This document shows, one piece after another, positions 1-12,477 of a DNA stretch of 64,000 nt. Under the pieces are notes generated by a model. It was not told where the DNA came from, did no database searches, and saw only the letters and a program-made list of their open reading frames with translations. Position numbers and translations under genes: made by a program. The DNA comes from Tachypleus tridentatus (lineage: Eukaryota > Arthropoda > Merostomata > Xiphosura > Limulidae): the NCBI RefSeq assembly GCF_004210375.1, contig NC_134830.1, forward strand, positions 50,163,094 to 50,227,093, written 5' to 3'. The first letter of the stretch is position 1; every line of letters begins with the position of its first letter.

Positions 1-274
1 TAACCTTTCCAAATCTTTATATATACCTTCAACGATGGAAGACACTTTCATTCTTGTTTCATTTTCATGATCAGGAACCATGAAGGTGTTTTAGAAGTTA
101 GGAATGAATAATTTCTAAATATACTAGATAAGATTAAGAACTCTCAGAAGATAAATAAAGATTACTGAAAGTTTCATAAGATAATATATATGAGTAAAAA
201 GTTTAAATTTATCGAACATGAAAAATCTACATCTATATAAGAAATGTATGAATTACAGAAATAACTTTTAGGCA

Positions 275-500
275 TACTGGACACGACTATAAGGTCTTTC
301 ATATATACTAGACATGACCCTAACATCTTTCAGATATACTAGACATGGCTGCAACATCTTTCAGATATACTGTACATTACTCTAATATATTTCAGATATA
401 TTGGACATGACTCTAACATCTTTCAGGTATATTGTACATGACTCTAACATCTTTCATGTATATTGTACATGACTAACATTTTTCGAGGTTTACTAGTCAT
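275..500. repeat. Degenerate minisatellite, about 32-bp period
   Basis: Diverged units built around 'ctttcagatatactagaca' and 'tgactctaacat' repeat about seven times. No coding potential is seen. The flanking 1-274 is unremarkable AT-rich DNA. Confidence 0.8.
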
Positions 501-630
501 AACTAAGAGTTTTAGTACGATCGAGTTGCACTTGAAACAATACTATTCAATGTTATTCAATATTATTTTACGTGTCTTCGCAAATTTTCATCAAAACAGG
601 CTATAAACATTTAAACTCACAGAAATATTA

Positions 631-895
631 GGCCTGGCATGGCCGAGCGCGTAAGGCGTGCGACTCATAATTCGCGGGTTCGCGCCCACGTCGCGCTAAA
701 CATGCTCGCCCTCCCAGCCGTGGGGGTGTATAATGTTACGGTCAATCCCACTATTCGTTGGTGAAAGAGTAGCCCAAGTGTTGGCGGTGGGTGGTGATGA
801 CTAGCTGCCTTCCCTCTAGTCTTACACTGCTAAATTAGGGACGGCTAGCACAGATAGCCCTTGACTAGCTTTGTGCGAAATTCAAAAACAAACAA
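631..895 (+). mobile_element. SINE-A, full length, with target-site duplication
   Basis: This is a tRNA-derived SINE. The 5' tRNA-like head (ggcctggcatggccgagcg, a T-arm-like 'gcgggttcgcgcccacg') is followed by a conserved body ('ggcggtgggtggtgatgact', 'aaattagggacggctagc') and a tail ending in aaacaaacaaac. The 12-bp sequence acagaaatatta occurs immediately before it (619-630) and at its end (896-907), a clear target-site duplication from retrotransposition. The anticodon position is mutated here (actcataat). Confidence 0.93.
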
Positions 896-1219
896 ACAGA
901 AATATTATGTTAGCACAACAAGCTACAACTCTAGATAAAACTTGGAAAAACCAACTATAAATTTTTTTAATTGTTTACAAGAAAATGTTACCTTTGGTGT
1001 TATGAAGTAAAATAATGGAATCTCTCCTAGTTCGTCTTGCATTAAATTATAAATCAATTAACAGAGAAAATAGAGCAAAGTACAAGTTTTACTTTTAACA
1101 TACTACATGTATTTTCAATCTGACTTGTTACTTTGGATCTTAAATTTAAGGTAAATCTCACTGTCTCTCTTACGTTTCAAAATTTCTAATAAATAATATA
1201 ATAATGGGCCAGTATGACA

Positions 1220-1500
1220 AACTGTTCTACAAACACGTTTATAGAAAGGTAAAGAGTCATACGACATGTTTACAGAAAGGTGGAGACTCATGCAACATGT
1301 TTACAGAAAGGTAAATATGTACAAAACTTATTTACAGGAAGGTACAGATACGTAAACCATTTTTACGGAAATGTAAAGATTTACACATGTTTATAGAGAG
1401 GTAGAAACACAATAAACATGCTTAAAGAAGGGGGAATATTCCTACATCATCTTTACGTAAATATAAGAATCCGTCCAAAAAATCCTTTACAGGAAGGTAA
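1220..1500. repeat. Degenerate minisatellite, about 36-bp period
   Basis: Units containing 'acatgtttacagaaaggta' repeat about eight times with heavy divergence. No gene is seen in 908-1970 apart from this array. Confidence 0.75.
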
Positions 1501-1974
1501 GATTCATATTACAATATATAAAACCAAGGATTCATAATTTAGACTTTTTAACGAAAAGTACAGATTCATACACCAACTGGTGGAAGTAATCGCAACTATT
1601 TTTTTTATTTTGTTGGAATGTTGTTGATGACAGCTTACATTAACTGAACCCGATAGGATGATTCCATGTTTATAGTGAAAGTTAACAATAATGTAATAAA
1701 GATCCTCTTATAGACGATAGCACAGTCATGTAAGGATGATACAAATACGCCAAGTTTTCTTTAGAAAATCACCATTTTTACATGAGTTCTGCCATAAATA
1801 ATGACACAGGCCTGCAATGGCTTTATCTTCTTGAAGTATTTTCATGTTTTTCGGTAATTCAGAAAATGGTATCCATTTTACTCCATCACGTACAGTTTTC
1901 ACAAAACGTCATAACGCAATACATAAAAGATTGTGCTTGTGCTTTTCTTAAAGCAAATCCACGTCTGGCTATCT

Positions 1975-2052
1975 GCTGTGTCCACCGCGGTGAATTGAAC
2001 CCCTGATTTTAGCATTGTAAATCCGTAGACTTACCTCTGTCCCAGCGAGGAA
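1975..2052 (-). mobile_element. SINE-B head fragment
   Basis: On the minus strand this reads as the head of the short SINE family ('acagaggtaagtctacg', 'atttacaatgctaaaatcag', 'ggttcaattcaccgcggtgg'). The shared 3' tail is missing. Confidence 0.6.
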
Positions 2053-2869
2053 CCATAAAAGAAAGACCCCAACACGTAGTTTTGAAACCAAAACACAAAG
2101 ATTTCACAAAATCAAGATGAAAGAGGTTACATATCCATATGACATAAATGTTCTTTCATTTTCTAGTTTGTTTCTATTTGCGTTAACAAACATAATAATT
2201 AAAAATGTTCATTGTGGTAAACATAATAATAATTTGATATAAATAAAAGTTTTTCCCCACGATTTGTAAAACAAAATATTTACGTGATAGAAAAAAAATG
2301 AATATTATTTTCTTAGTCTACGTAGTTGAATTATGGAAAATCCGTTAATAAAACCAAAACAACTTTTATGAAATTTAAATTCGCAGGCCTGTGATATCGT
2401 TATAGAAAAACAAACTTTATCGATTTCGACAAAAAAGATTTTATATATCAACATTACAAACTACGAGCATTTCAAAATTTAAACATATTTTATTTCAAAG
2501 CTTCGAGTATTAAAGTCTGAGCTAAGATTTTACACTTACGAAACAAGTTAAATAGGATTCATTGCTTTCGTAATGTCGTGAATCTGGGTTCAAGAAAGAA
2601 AAAAAAACATTTTAATTGGATTGAATTGTAGCTTTTCGACAAAAGTGGTTAAAAATAGAAGTTAGATTGTATACACCATCGCTGAAAGGAGTTACAAATC
2701 ACGCGATAATGGTGCAAACTTAGCCCCAGATACTAAAAGTAATTTGTGTATAAAAGGTTGCAACCTAACAAAAGGAGAATCAGACCTGTGTGTTCTAGAA
2801 AGAAGGTTAAACACACGCGATATGTATTTATGTCTTTTATAAACTTCTTATGAGTGTTCATAAAGGTTG

Positions 2870-3255
2870 AACATGGAAGAGTCCAGAGAGCCATTTTTTT
2901 AATAGCTGGCTGGTATCTTTGCCAGCTGTCAACTTCTATATTTTTAAAACCATGTAAAGATATCTGTCTTTCTAAATATATGTTATCATGCAAGGACAGG
3001 TGGTTTTTCTTTAAATACAATGTAAGGATAGGTGTCTTTCTGAATACTTATAACCATGTAAGGATAGGCGTCTTTCTAAAAACGTTTAACCAAGGAAGGA
3101 TGAGTATTTTTCTATATATTTGTAACCATGTAAAGATAACTATCTTTCTGAACAATTGTAACCATGCTAGGATTGGTACCTTTCCAAGTATTGTAGCCAT
3201 GTAAATATGGGTGTGTTTCTAAGTACTTGCAACCAAGGAAGGATCGATGTAATTC
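2870..3255. repeat. Degenerate minisatellite, about 36-bp period
   Basis: Units of the form 'accatgtaaggataggtgtc' plus 'tttctaaatacttgta' repeat about ten times. Because the period is often a multiple of three it leaves long open frames on both strands; these are repeat artefacts, not genes. 2053-2869 holds nothing recognisable. Confidence 0.85.
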
Positions 3256-3343
3256 TAAATGTAAAATTACAATTAGATTTTCATAAGATTTTCATATTAG
3301 GCCTATTACATTCTTAAACTGTACTTTCTTTATCTAGTTTGTG

Positions 3344-3600
3344 TTCGGCATGGCCAGGTGGCGCTCAACTCACAATCTAGGTCGTGGATTCGAATCCCCA
3401 TCCCATTAAACATGCTCGCCCTTTCAACCATGGGTGCATTATAGTGTGACGGTCAATCCCACTACTATTGGTTAGAAAGTAGCCTAAGAGTTGGCGGTGG
3501 GTGGTGATGACTATTTGCCTTCCCTTTAGTCTTTCACTGCTAAATTAGGGACGGCTAGCGCAGATAGCCCTCGTGTATCTTTGCACAAAATTTAAACCAA
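3344..3600 (+). mobile_element. SINE-A, diverged
   Basis: Head 'ggcatggccaggtggcgctc', body 'ggcggtgggtggtgatgact', 'taaattagggacggctagcg' and tail 'ttgcacaaaatttaaacc'. It abuts a SINE-B copy downstream. Confidence 0.88.
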
Positions 3601-3621
3601 ACTTTACCTAGTTCCTTGAGG

Positions 3622-3758
3622 ATTGCCCCTCCTTCAATTGCACAGCGGTATGTCTGCAGTTGTAAAATGTTAGAAATCGGGTTTCAATAATCGTGGTGGG
3701 CAGAGCACAGATAGCCCATTGAGGAGCTTTTTGTTTAACTACAAACAAACAAACACTT
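3622..3758 (+). mobile_element. SINE-B copy
   Basis: Short SINE of about 130 bp: 'cacagcggtatgtctgcag', 'cgggtttcaataatcgtggt', 'gggcagagcacagatagccc', then the tail acaaacaaacaaac. The tail is nearly the same as that of SINE-A. 3759-4670 shows no gene or clear repeat. Confidence 0.8.
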
Positions 3759-4675
3759 AGGGATTACGAAAATTAGAAGAGTGTGTTATATTTGTATTTC
3801 AGTACGCTGACTTCTTGAAAATTCCTATTATAGAAAAAATGTAAAGTTTAAAAATGTAATAGGAATGTTAAGACACAAGCATTACTGTAATAATTCTTCG
3901 CCAACTTGTAAAAGGTGTACACACCATAACTTCTATGTTTATTGTATTACTACTGGACTGAAGACCTCTGGATTAAGCATCGTCAGCTATGGATTTGACA
4001 AATACAGTGTTGGAGTACTATGACTATAAACCCTTTTTTTTCTTGAAATTCTCTAAGGAACTGGATTAGGAATACAGTTTCAGATGGGTCGCTAGATAAT
4101 TAAAAGGTTCGGGGCTCGGGACTTGAACATGTGGAACATTCGGTGTTTTAGAATGATATCAATCATAAGTTCCTATTCTGATTTTTCAAGACAACAGATG
4201 GGAATTCAGAGCACAAGCCCCATGTACCAGCGCCGCTTCTGGTAGTGTTTAAAAATATAATATGTCTAGTACTAATGTCTTACGATAAGTGTTATTCGCC
4301 AGCCTTTAATAGGAGTACACACCATAAGAAATGTGAAATTCTTTTCATAACGAATAACTTTCTTATAAAGAGTACTAAGTCCCATTCTTGATGTGTTGTT
4401 CTTGGTAAAAACTTAACAATCATGTAACAATGGAATTGTAAAAGGACATCTTGAACAGAGACTTGTTAGTAGAAGACAAACAAAAAGATAATCAGAAACG
4501 TTGCTTTTCCTGGTATGAACTCTGATATTTGTAATAAACACTGCCCTCTAATATCAGGCTTTAAAAAAAAAACTGTGTTATCCTTTTAATTAGTATTTTC
4601 CAGTCCTGGATAAACGGATCAATTTTAATTGACTTGTTTGAACTGTAAGTCAGATTAGCTATGTCCACTTCTTAA

Positions 4676-4855
4676 CCCGTTGGCTCCCACACGACTCACC
4701 GGTGGGTCCAGTAATTCGTGCTGTGTTTTCTTTTTAAAGAGCCACTTATTGGCTGGGACACAACGGCTATATATACACTCTTCCTAAAAAATAATTGTAA
4801 AATGACTAGTGAGACTCTGGAAAGTATCAGCAAAATAGGCTTAGCAGCCAACGTG
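4676..4855. mobile_element. piggyBac-type MITE flanked by TTAA
   Basis: A 180-bp element begins cccgttggctccc and ends with the inverse of that end (agccaacgtg). It is flanked by TTAA at 4672-4675 and 4856-4859, the hallmark target duplication of piggyBac transposons. It contains no ORF, so it is a non-autonomous derivative. An internal 'caccggtgggt' palindrome is also piggyBac-like. Confidence 0.7.
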
Positions 4856-5019
4856 TTAATTAATTAATACATATTAAGTGATTTAATTAGAACAATTACC
4901 TTAATCATAGCTTTTCCGAGTAGATTTATTAGTTGAAAACTATAAATGTAAACGAGAGAATAAAATAACTTAACAATTACGAACTGTTTAATTAGATGAT
5001 TAAAGAGTTGAAAAGCTGA

Positions 5020-5170
5020 GGGCATTCTAATGTGTCAGTCAATCCCATTAATCGTTAGTGAAGAGTCGATGTTGTTAGCTAGCTACCTTCCCTCCAGCCT
5101 GTTACATCTAAATTAGGGAGGGCTAGCTTAGATAGCCCTCGCGTAGTTTGGAGAGAAATTCAAAAACGAA
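5020..5170 (+). mobile_element. SINE-A fragment without the tRNA head
   Basis: Begins inside the body ('gtcagtcaatcccattaatc') and runs to 'tagatagccctcgcgtagtt' and 'gaaattcaaaaacgaaag'. The 5' end is truncated. Confidence 0.75.
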
Positions 5171-5621
5171 AGATTGCACCTGTTCTGCAAAAAAGAAAAT
5201 TATTTTACTCTAAAATCAAGTTATTCGGTTATGATCGTAAAAACACTTAAATACACACACCCTTTTAAGTCTCTTCCCTTTTGGGCGGTGTGCTCGGAAT
5301 GGCAGGTTTGTTGATTTTGTTCTAAGAAAGAGAAAATTGGTTATCTATTTTCGCAACTATCTTCCCTCTATATTAAAGTTTAATAACGTTGGTAGTTCAA
5401 CCAAGTAATGAGAGACAAGTCTGCGATGTTTTTAGAAGAACAGCGTAAGATAAGAAAGTAAACACCCAACAACAAGATCAAAGAAAGACGCCAGCACGCG
5501 CAACTTTCACGTGAACTTCTAAATTCACGATCCTTACTACGCAGACTCCAAAATTATCTATTTTATTCTGGATCGTGTAGTTTACGTGTTACTCAGCCCG
5601 TTTCGATCAAAGCAGTGTCAA

Positions 5622-5642
5622 ATGGCGAGTAACGCTTCTTTC
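5622..5642 (+). CDS. Candidate first coding exon of the receptor gene (uncertain)
   Basis: An ATG in good initiation context (tcaaATGg) opens seven codons (MASNASF) and runs straight into a consensus donor, GTAAGTAA, in phase 0. The next known receptor exon (17755) also starts in phase 0. The 5480-5640 stretch upstream is locally richer in G+C and CpG than its surroundings, as a promoter or 5' UTR would be. Against it: no signal peptide, a 12-kb intron would be needed, and it might belong to another transcript. RNA reads joining 5642 to 17755 would settle it. Confidence 0.22.
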
Positions 5643-5869
5643 GTAAGTAAATTTTTTTTTCATAATATATCGTATTTTTGTCGAGGTAAAAATGTCTACA
5701 CTGACAACTTTTTGACGGTCGATGTTAATATGAATTATTATGTCTTCTCACACAGATAGACATGCTGTGTTTCTATTGTGTTCTTCTTCCAAACACTTTT
5801 TAATCAACCGCTATTCCTTCCTTTCTCGGCTGATTGTCTTGAAACTAGGTAGGGTTAAACCTTTGTCCA

Positions 5870-6112
5870 AGGCCCGTCATGGCCAGGTGGTTAAGACACT
5901 CGACTCGCAATCCGGAAATCGAGGGTTCGAATACCCGTCGCACCAAACATGCTCGCTCTTTCAGGCGTAGGGGCGTTATATAATGTGATAGTCAATCCCA
6001 CTATTCGTTGGCAAAAGTTGGCGGTGGGTGGTGATGACTTCCCTTTCGTCTTGCACTGCTAAATTACGGCTAGTACAGATAGCCCTCGTGTAACTTTGCG
6101 CAAAATTCAAAC
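5870..6112 (+). mobile_element. SINE-A, internally shortened
   Basis: Head 'ccaggtggttaagacactcg', T-arm-like 'gagggttcgaatacccgtcg', body and tail 'tttgcgcaaaattcaaacc'. Short deletions remove part of the 'gtagcccaagagttgg' and 'actagctgc' segments. Confidence 0.88.
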
Positions 6113-6934
6113 CTCTTTCATTTTTTTATTTAGTTTTTTTTAAGTATTTCATGGGGTCAATGGTAAAACAACCAAAAACTGTATATTTTGAGCTTCTATG
6201 TGGTCATAATTAAAACAGTGAAGATGAAAACTGGCACAAATATAAGTTTTCTTTTGCCTAATACATTGACTTACAAAAAAAAAAAAGTGTTTCCATTTTT
6301 GAACCTTTTTGGAAGGATCAGAGCTCACAAAAAATATAATTTTGGGGTTTTGGTTCAATTAATAGGCAGCATTTTGACCAATTTACATGGAATTGAGTAC
6401 AAGAGTACTGTTTTTTATAGGTCCCAAACAAAGATATAGACATTTTTTTCTCTTTTATTTAATTTTTCAGCAAGGAAAGTAAAATTTAAGGTTTTCGTGA
6501 ACTATTCATGTTTTTGTCAGCAAATTACTTACAAGGTATTTTATACAATCTTTCTGCTGTTAAAGTTGGCCATTTGGGATTGTGTGACGGAAACATGTTG
6601 ACCTCTTTAATTTCACTTGATGTAAAACCTGATATCCTACACAGTTGATGGAAGCAAAGAAATCACATCAATCTCATTTGTATTTTTAAATTATTGTTAA
6701 GTTCATTGACAATTTTTCTCTGATGACCAAAATTTCAATTTACGTTAGGGTTAGAGCTCTTGTTTACTCTAGCTTGGTGAACCCCAAAAAATGTGTTCAG
6801 AAAACAATAGACTATGCTACACAGTTCGAAGCAGCGAAGTTCCGTGTGGATTCTCACATACCGTCATTTCCTATGATGTTCCTCATTTATATTACAATAA
6901 CATAGTTAATTACAGATTTTTTTAATAGCGTGAC
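6113..6934. other. Gene-free stretch
   Basis: AT-rich DNA with T and A runs. Short open frames occur, but none has a recognisable domain, and splice signals do not cluster around them. Confidence 0.5.
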
Positions 6935-7130
6935 ATGTTGCAATACCTTGACCCATTTACCTGATCACAGGGAATATATGGACCTTTCGAATATAGTATC
7001 TTTGAACATCTAGACCCATTTACGTCATCACAATATCCTTAGAGCATCTACACCCATTTACATAATCATACGGGCCACAGTACTCTGGAAATACTTGGTC
7101 CCTTTTACATGATCATGTCGGTCATAGGCC
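6935..7130. repeat. Degenerate tandem repeat, about 55-60 bp period
   Basis: 'acccatttacatgatcac' type motifs recur four times (near 6952, 7014, 7053, 7104) with intervening 'atagtatctttg' type sequence. Confidence 0.6.
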
Positions 7131-9714
7131 CTAGGAACAAAAAACAAAAACAAGCGAAATATTAGCACGTAGATTCAATACTGTTCAGTTGGTAAGACAA
7201 CAACTTAGCCTGGAATAAAATTCTGCCAGTAGAACTTGGTGCTGATTCTGTATTGAAATTTCAAGTGGAGAACCGGATCCTAATGGAGGGCGGCCCGTTA
7301 TTATTGTTAATATTTTTGTGTTTTCGGCAGTTCAATTTTAATAGTTTACGAGAAGGTACAGTTAACTTGTATAAAACGTGATAATTCACACTGAAAAACC
7401 AGGTATTCTTTTACAAGTACAGCTTGACCAACTACTTTAGCTCGTTAGACTACAATGGTACATTCATCATTTGTCTCATTATTTATCTCACGTAGTGACG
7501 AACAACAAATGTTTTGGAAATTTGCATATCTCATAATATATAAATTAAAAAGTGTATCTATAAGGATGTGTATGAGAGTTAACGAGAGTTTAATAGCAAA
7601 TATTAGTTGGAATAATTTAAACCACGAAATTCTAGGAATTAGAAAAACTGTGTGAAAGTGTACATGATTGATTTCACAACAAAAATATTTGCAAAAAGTG
7701 TCATACAACCTCCTTTGAAAATCTAATTCCATACCTGTATATAACATGTCTAAAAATTTAAGAAATAATCAGAACACAAATTCAACCAACAGAAGGCGGG
7801 AAATGTACAATGGATTAGTTTCGTAAAGTTCCTTATATTATTTTGTTCGGTAAGACTTGTTGCAGGTCTCTTACTGAATTATCCTGATACCCCAAGTTGT
7901 TCCATATTATTTTGTTTTCCAAATCTATTACGTACAAAAGATATCCCCTTGGATATTCTAAATCCACAATCTGAACACTTCTTTACGACATAAGCATATG
8001 AATATCGTGCACTGGAAAGGACTTTAATTACCCCTCCTAAAAGGGGTCAAATATTGGTGATGTCACAGTATGAAGGAATACTAAACATACTCTCGCGACT
8101 TTATATTCAGTGTGGTTGTCACGTGACATATTAGTACTTTTGCTTATTCATGTTGTTTAATCTAAACGTTTGATAGTTTGTACTCACGTTTATGCATGAC
8201 TGTATATATTTTATCAGTGCTTTTAATATAATGTCCTTCCAAGTTCATATGTTGGCATTCATGTTTAAAATTTCTGTTAACTTTGCCCACATTAACCAGC
8301 AGTCCCGAAATATGTGGTGGTTACAGTATTTTGTCTACCCATTTGTACGTGTGTGTTTCCGGGACTAGATGTCACAGTTCGTCTAGATCCAGAATAACAT
8401 GTTTCCAAACTTTTCATGTTCTTTTCCGTTCACTGGAAAATAACAACAAACCTCGTTTGTTTGTTTTGTAAATATCACTGGTGAATCTTTTGTATTTATG
8501 TCTTCTAATTCTTATTTGTTCAAACAATCCGTTCCAGTTTATACTAAATGAATCGTCCTATTTCAAAGCGATGCCAGAAAGCTAACTACAGAGAACGTTT
8601 TCTTTGTGAACCAATGTTTTACGTTATGACCCTATTCATTGTGGAAACTATACAGCCATAACGGAACCCTGGTGTAGTTTAAATAATAATTTGTGTACAC
8701 GTTATAATGACTTCTCTAATGGAATAATTTATTGAATAATGTTTCTTAAGAAAGATTCGACTTTATTCTAGTATTTCAAGCAATATAACTAACTAACCCT
8801 TGAGTTTTTCAGTTATAAATAACGTTATAAACTTTTCGCCCCCTGCCGTGCAGTTTATGAACTATTATCGATTTCTACTCTGACGTTTCAGTGCTAATGA
8901 GGTTGTGAAGTTTATCATAGTTTTATTTGTTTATTTTTCGTTGGTCCTAATTGCTCACTTATTACAGTGTACCCTGCAGTTATATGATTAACTTCAGAGA
9001 GATTACTTTTACCTATCTTTATTGGAGCAATCGTTCGGATATTAGCTTGAGTATGACAGTTTTAACTCGCGTATTTTATCTGATAGTCACAATTTATTTT
9101 TCGAATGAATTAAGATTTTTTTTTTTTTTTTTAATGTGCGGCTAATCGCATTTTAGTTCAGCTACTACATGAAAATAACGTTATTTTCCTATCCATCGAA
9201 GACATAGTCGATTATTTATTACTAATTCATTTTTAGTGTTTTATTGGGTTTTTATCCATTACCATGGAACCTTTGACCTTAATGATGTGTCTCGAACTTC
9301 CACTTTAAATCTTGTCAACCGCATGCTCTTTATGAAAATCTGAAGTCTGAAAACGTAAAAAAAAAAATTATGAATTAGGTCTGAAAATGTGAAAATAAAT
9401 GTAGAGCTATGCGTGAAACTATGAGAATGAAATGAAGATTTAGATACGAAACTATGAATATGAAATGAAGTACCTACATAACCGATTCACATTTTAAAAC
9501 AACCTTCAACGTTCCACTGAGTAACAAACAGGGGTAGCCGATTCTTGTTTTGTACACTTCCTATTGGAACGCCAATTTAACGTGTACTTGAGATTGATTT
9601 GGTGATTGGCTACCTAGAATGTTACAATATTCAATCTAGCGCTGACAGTTAGTATTTTTAAGTACTGTTTTCCTAGTGAAAGTTATCTATCATAAATTAG
9701 TTGTTAGCATGCCT
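7131..9714. other. Gene-free stretch
   Basis: No coding exon, RNA gene or clear repeat can be supported. The short open frames at 7445-7747, 8283-8471 and 8951-9145 have no domain or splice context. Confidence 0.5.
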
Positions 9715-9719
9715 AGAAG

Positions 9720-9890
9720 CTTATCGAAGGGCCCAAGGCTCGAGTTGCGCTGCCACCAAATATGTTCCTCATTTTGATTTGTGGGTGCATTATATGGAAG
9801 TGATGGTGAGTGCTGTTGACCGACCACCCTATACCGCTAAATAGTTCAAAATTAAACACGCCTACATTTATGAGCCTTGGGAGTTTTTAA
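9720..9890 (+). mobile_element. Very old SINE-A-like copy
   Basis: Weak matches to the SINE body remain: 'gccaccaaatatgttcctca', 'gtgggtgcattata', 'gaccgaccaccctataccgc', 'taaatag'. The copy is heavily diverged. Confidence 0.45.
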
Positions 9891-10277
9891 CCTGTTTATT
9901 TTGGACATGTGCGTCCGGTTAGGTGCCATTCAGGTTGAAAGTGCCAATTCTTCTCAGGAAGAGAATATTAATAAACAAATATAATTAATAAATATAAAAC
10001 CTACTAAAGCAGTTTGCTCCTGAAGAACAGATGTATATCTTTCGAAAGTGCTCAGGTTATAGGGTATTTCATTTCTATCAAGACTTCTTGAACCTACGTG
10101 TTTTTCTAAAATCATGAACACCAAACATACTTTATGTTTGTTGTTACATTTCGTTTTTCACAGTTATAAAGAAAAAAAAAGCTTTCATTATGTATCCTGA
10201 AGTGCATCAAGATAGTTTCCTGATGACGTTTTATAAAAATTTTATTTTAACCCAGTCTTATAAAAACGTCACCCCAG

Positions 10278-10395
10278 CACGGACAGCGATAAATTTATGG
10301 ATTTACAACCTTAAAATCAGGGGGTCGATTCACCTCGGTAAACAAAGCAGATAGCCCGATGTAGCTTTGCTATATAACAACACACATACACTTAT
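10278..10395 (+). mobile_element. SINE-B copy, diverged
   Basis: Contains 'ttacaaccttaaaatcaggg', 'tcgattcacctcggt', 'agatagcccgatgtagcttt' and ends in an ACA-rich tail, matching the short SINE family. Confidence 0.65.
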
Positions 10396-10479
10396 AACAT
10401 ATATGTTCAACAGTTCTTTAGTTACATAAATTAATTGTTTAGTAACGCTGTTTTGTGGATATTTTCTTATATCACATGA

Positions 10480-11112
10480 TGCGATGTTTTCGTCACTTCT
10501 TTCTTATATTATCTCATGCAATTGTCTCTCCGCTTTTCCCCACGAGCATCGTGATGTAGTTTTTTTTTATCTTTCCCTGTATGATGTAATTCAGTTCTCT
10601 CTTCACTTTTCCCCGTGTCACCTCATTTTTTTTCTCTCTCTGTTTTTTCCTGTATCACTTTGTGCAGTTTTCTCTCCACTTTTTCCCTGTATCACGGCCT
10701 GGATATAGCCAGGTGGTTAGGGCGCTCGGCTCTTAATTTGCAGGTCGCAGGTTCGAATCCCCGTCACACGGAACATACTCGCTTTCTCAAGGCAGGGGTC
10801 AATCGTACTATTTGTTTGTAAAAGAGTAGCCCAATAATTGGTGGTGAGTGACGTTGACTAGTTTCCTTTCCTCTAGTCTATCACTGCTAAATTTCCTTGT
10901 ATCATTCAACGCACATTTTTTATCCTTATATTTCCTGATGATTTTTTTTCGTTATTTTCCCCTGTGTCTCCTATTTTAGTTTTCTCTCCATTTCCTTCCT
11001 CTATCATTGGTGCTGTTTTCTTTCATATTTCTTGCTGTATACAATTTAAGTGTTTTTATACTCTTTTACCCTGTGTCACATGATGTAGTTTTCTCTCCAT
11101 TTTATTCCGTGT
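10480..11112. repeat. CT-rich degenerate minisatellite, interrupted by a SINE
   Basis: Units such as 'cctgtatcacatgatg' plus 'tagttttctctccacttttt' recur about ten times at roughly 45-55 bp. A partial SINE-A (10695-10891) is inserted in the array. Confidence 0.7.
10695..10891 (+). mobile_element. SINE-A, 3' truncated, inside the CT-rich array
   Basis: Head 'agccaggtggttagggcgct', 'aggttcgaatccccgtcaca', body to 'tagtctatcactgctaaatt'. The last ~70 bp, including the tail, are missing. Confidence 0.85.
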
Positions 11113-11116
11113 CGAA

Positions 11117-11385
11117 CCTGGCATGGCCAGGTAGTTAGGGCGTTAGACTCGTAATCTAAGAATCGCAGGTTTGAATCCTCGTCACACCAAACATGTTCGT
11201 CCTGTCAGCCTTTGGGACATTATAGTGTTATGGTCAGTCCCGCTATTCGTTGGTAAAGGGATAGCCCAAGAGTTGGCGGTGGATGGTGATGACTAGCTGA
11301 CTTCCCTTTGGTCTTCAACTGTTAAATTAGGGACGGCTAGTACAGATAACAGTCGTGTAGTTTGCGCGAAATTCAATAACAAACA
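11117..11385 (+). mobile_element. SINE-A, full length
   Basis: Head 'cctggcatggccaggtagtt', anticodon-loop region 'gactcgtaatc' (CGT, Thr-like), body 'ggcggtggatggtgatgact', tail 'gcgcgaaattcaataacaaa'. Confidence 0.92.
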
Positions 11386-11469
11386 ATTATTCTGCGTCTC
11401 CTACTTCAGTTTTTTCTACATTAAGATTATCATGAGAAACATTGGGTTTACTGTCTTAGTCGGTTGTTA

Positions 11470-11742
11470 TACATGGCCAGGTGGTTAGGGTACTCGAATC
11501 GCACTCTGAAAGTCGCGGGTACGAATCCCTGTCACACCAAACACACTCGCCCTTTCAGCCGTGGGAAGTTATAAAGTTACAATCAATCCCACTATGCGTT
11601 GGTGAAAGAGTAGCCCAAGAGTCGGTGGTGGGTGGTGATTACTAGCTGCCTTCCCTTTAGTCTCACATTGCTACATTAGGGACAGCTAGCGCAGATATCC
11701 TTCGTGTAGTTTTGCACAAAATTCAAAACAAACAAACTGTTG
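11470..11742 (+). mobile_element. SINE-A, full length
   Basis: Head 'tacatggccaggtggttagg', body 'ggtggtgggtggtgattact', tail 'gcacaaaattcaaaacaaac'. It lies about 85 bp downstream of another copy in the same orientation. Confidence 0.92.
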
Positions 11743-12477
11743 TTACATAAGACAGGAATAAATTCGGAAAACGTTGTTAAATTTAGATATCTTTCTTTCT
11801 TTACTTTTTTACGTGACTTAGGCTAAATCTGACATAAAATATATGAACTCAGAAGTTGTAAAATCATTCAAATTAAACGGAACAGCGTAGCGTCCAGATG
11901 TTATCACTTGATAGAGGGAGATACTGTATGTTTTATTTTCTTGAACTGTTTTTTAAGAGTGGAACAAAGATGCCCTTGTTACATTTACATGTAATTTGTA
12001 ACGGATCTAAGTTTCATTCTTTTAAGTTCTGTCTCTTGATTGAAAGTAAAATGGTTTAAATTTAGTGTTTGAGCGGGTTTGCACATTCACACAGTGAAAC
12101 ACAGCACTGTAAATATTTAACATCCTTTCAGACGATGTTCCTCAGGACATCTCTTTTGCTTTTGAAAGTGAAAAAGAACCGTTATAACGTATTCTGCGTG
12201 GACGATGATATAAAACTAGCTAAACTTTGTCTGTTAGAATACCACTTACCCACAACTTAAAACTGTCGTGTTACCTCCAAAATATGTAAGTAAGAACTTT
12301 TCAAGTATCACACTTTCTGAAACGTTGGGTTTACTGTCTATTAGATTAAACTTTCAACCAAAACAAACTCTATGCTTACTACACATTAACTATGACAATG
12401 AAAAACGAATTTTGTATGTCACTGAACTTTACACAATACACGTAACTAAATGTACGTTATACATATATACACACCAA

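Noticed and set aside
1782..2006. 74-codon open frame on the plus strand
   Set aside because: It runs into a SINE-B fragment and has no domain or splice context.
2733..3204. Overlapping frames on both strands
   Set aside because: They are produced by the ~36-bp minisatellite at 2870-3255.
10484..10560. Signal-peptide-like start (MFSSLLSYIISC...) as first receptor exon
   Set aside because: It lies in a degenerate CT-rich repeat, and its only donor candidate (GTAGTT) is poor; hydrophobicity follows from the T-rich sequence.
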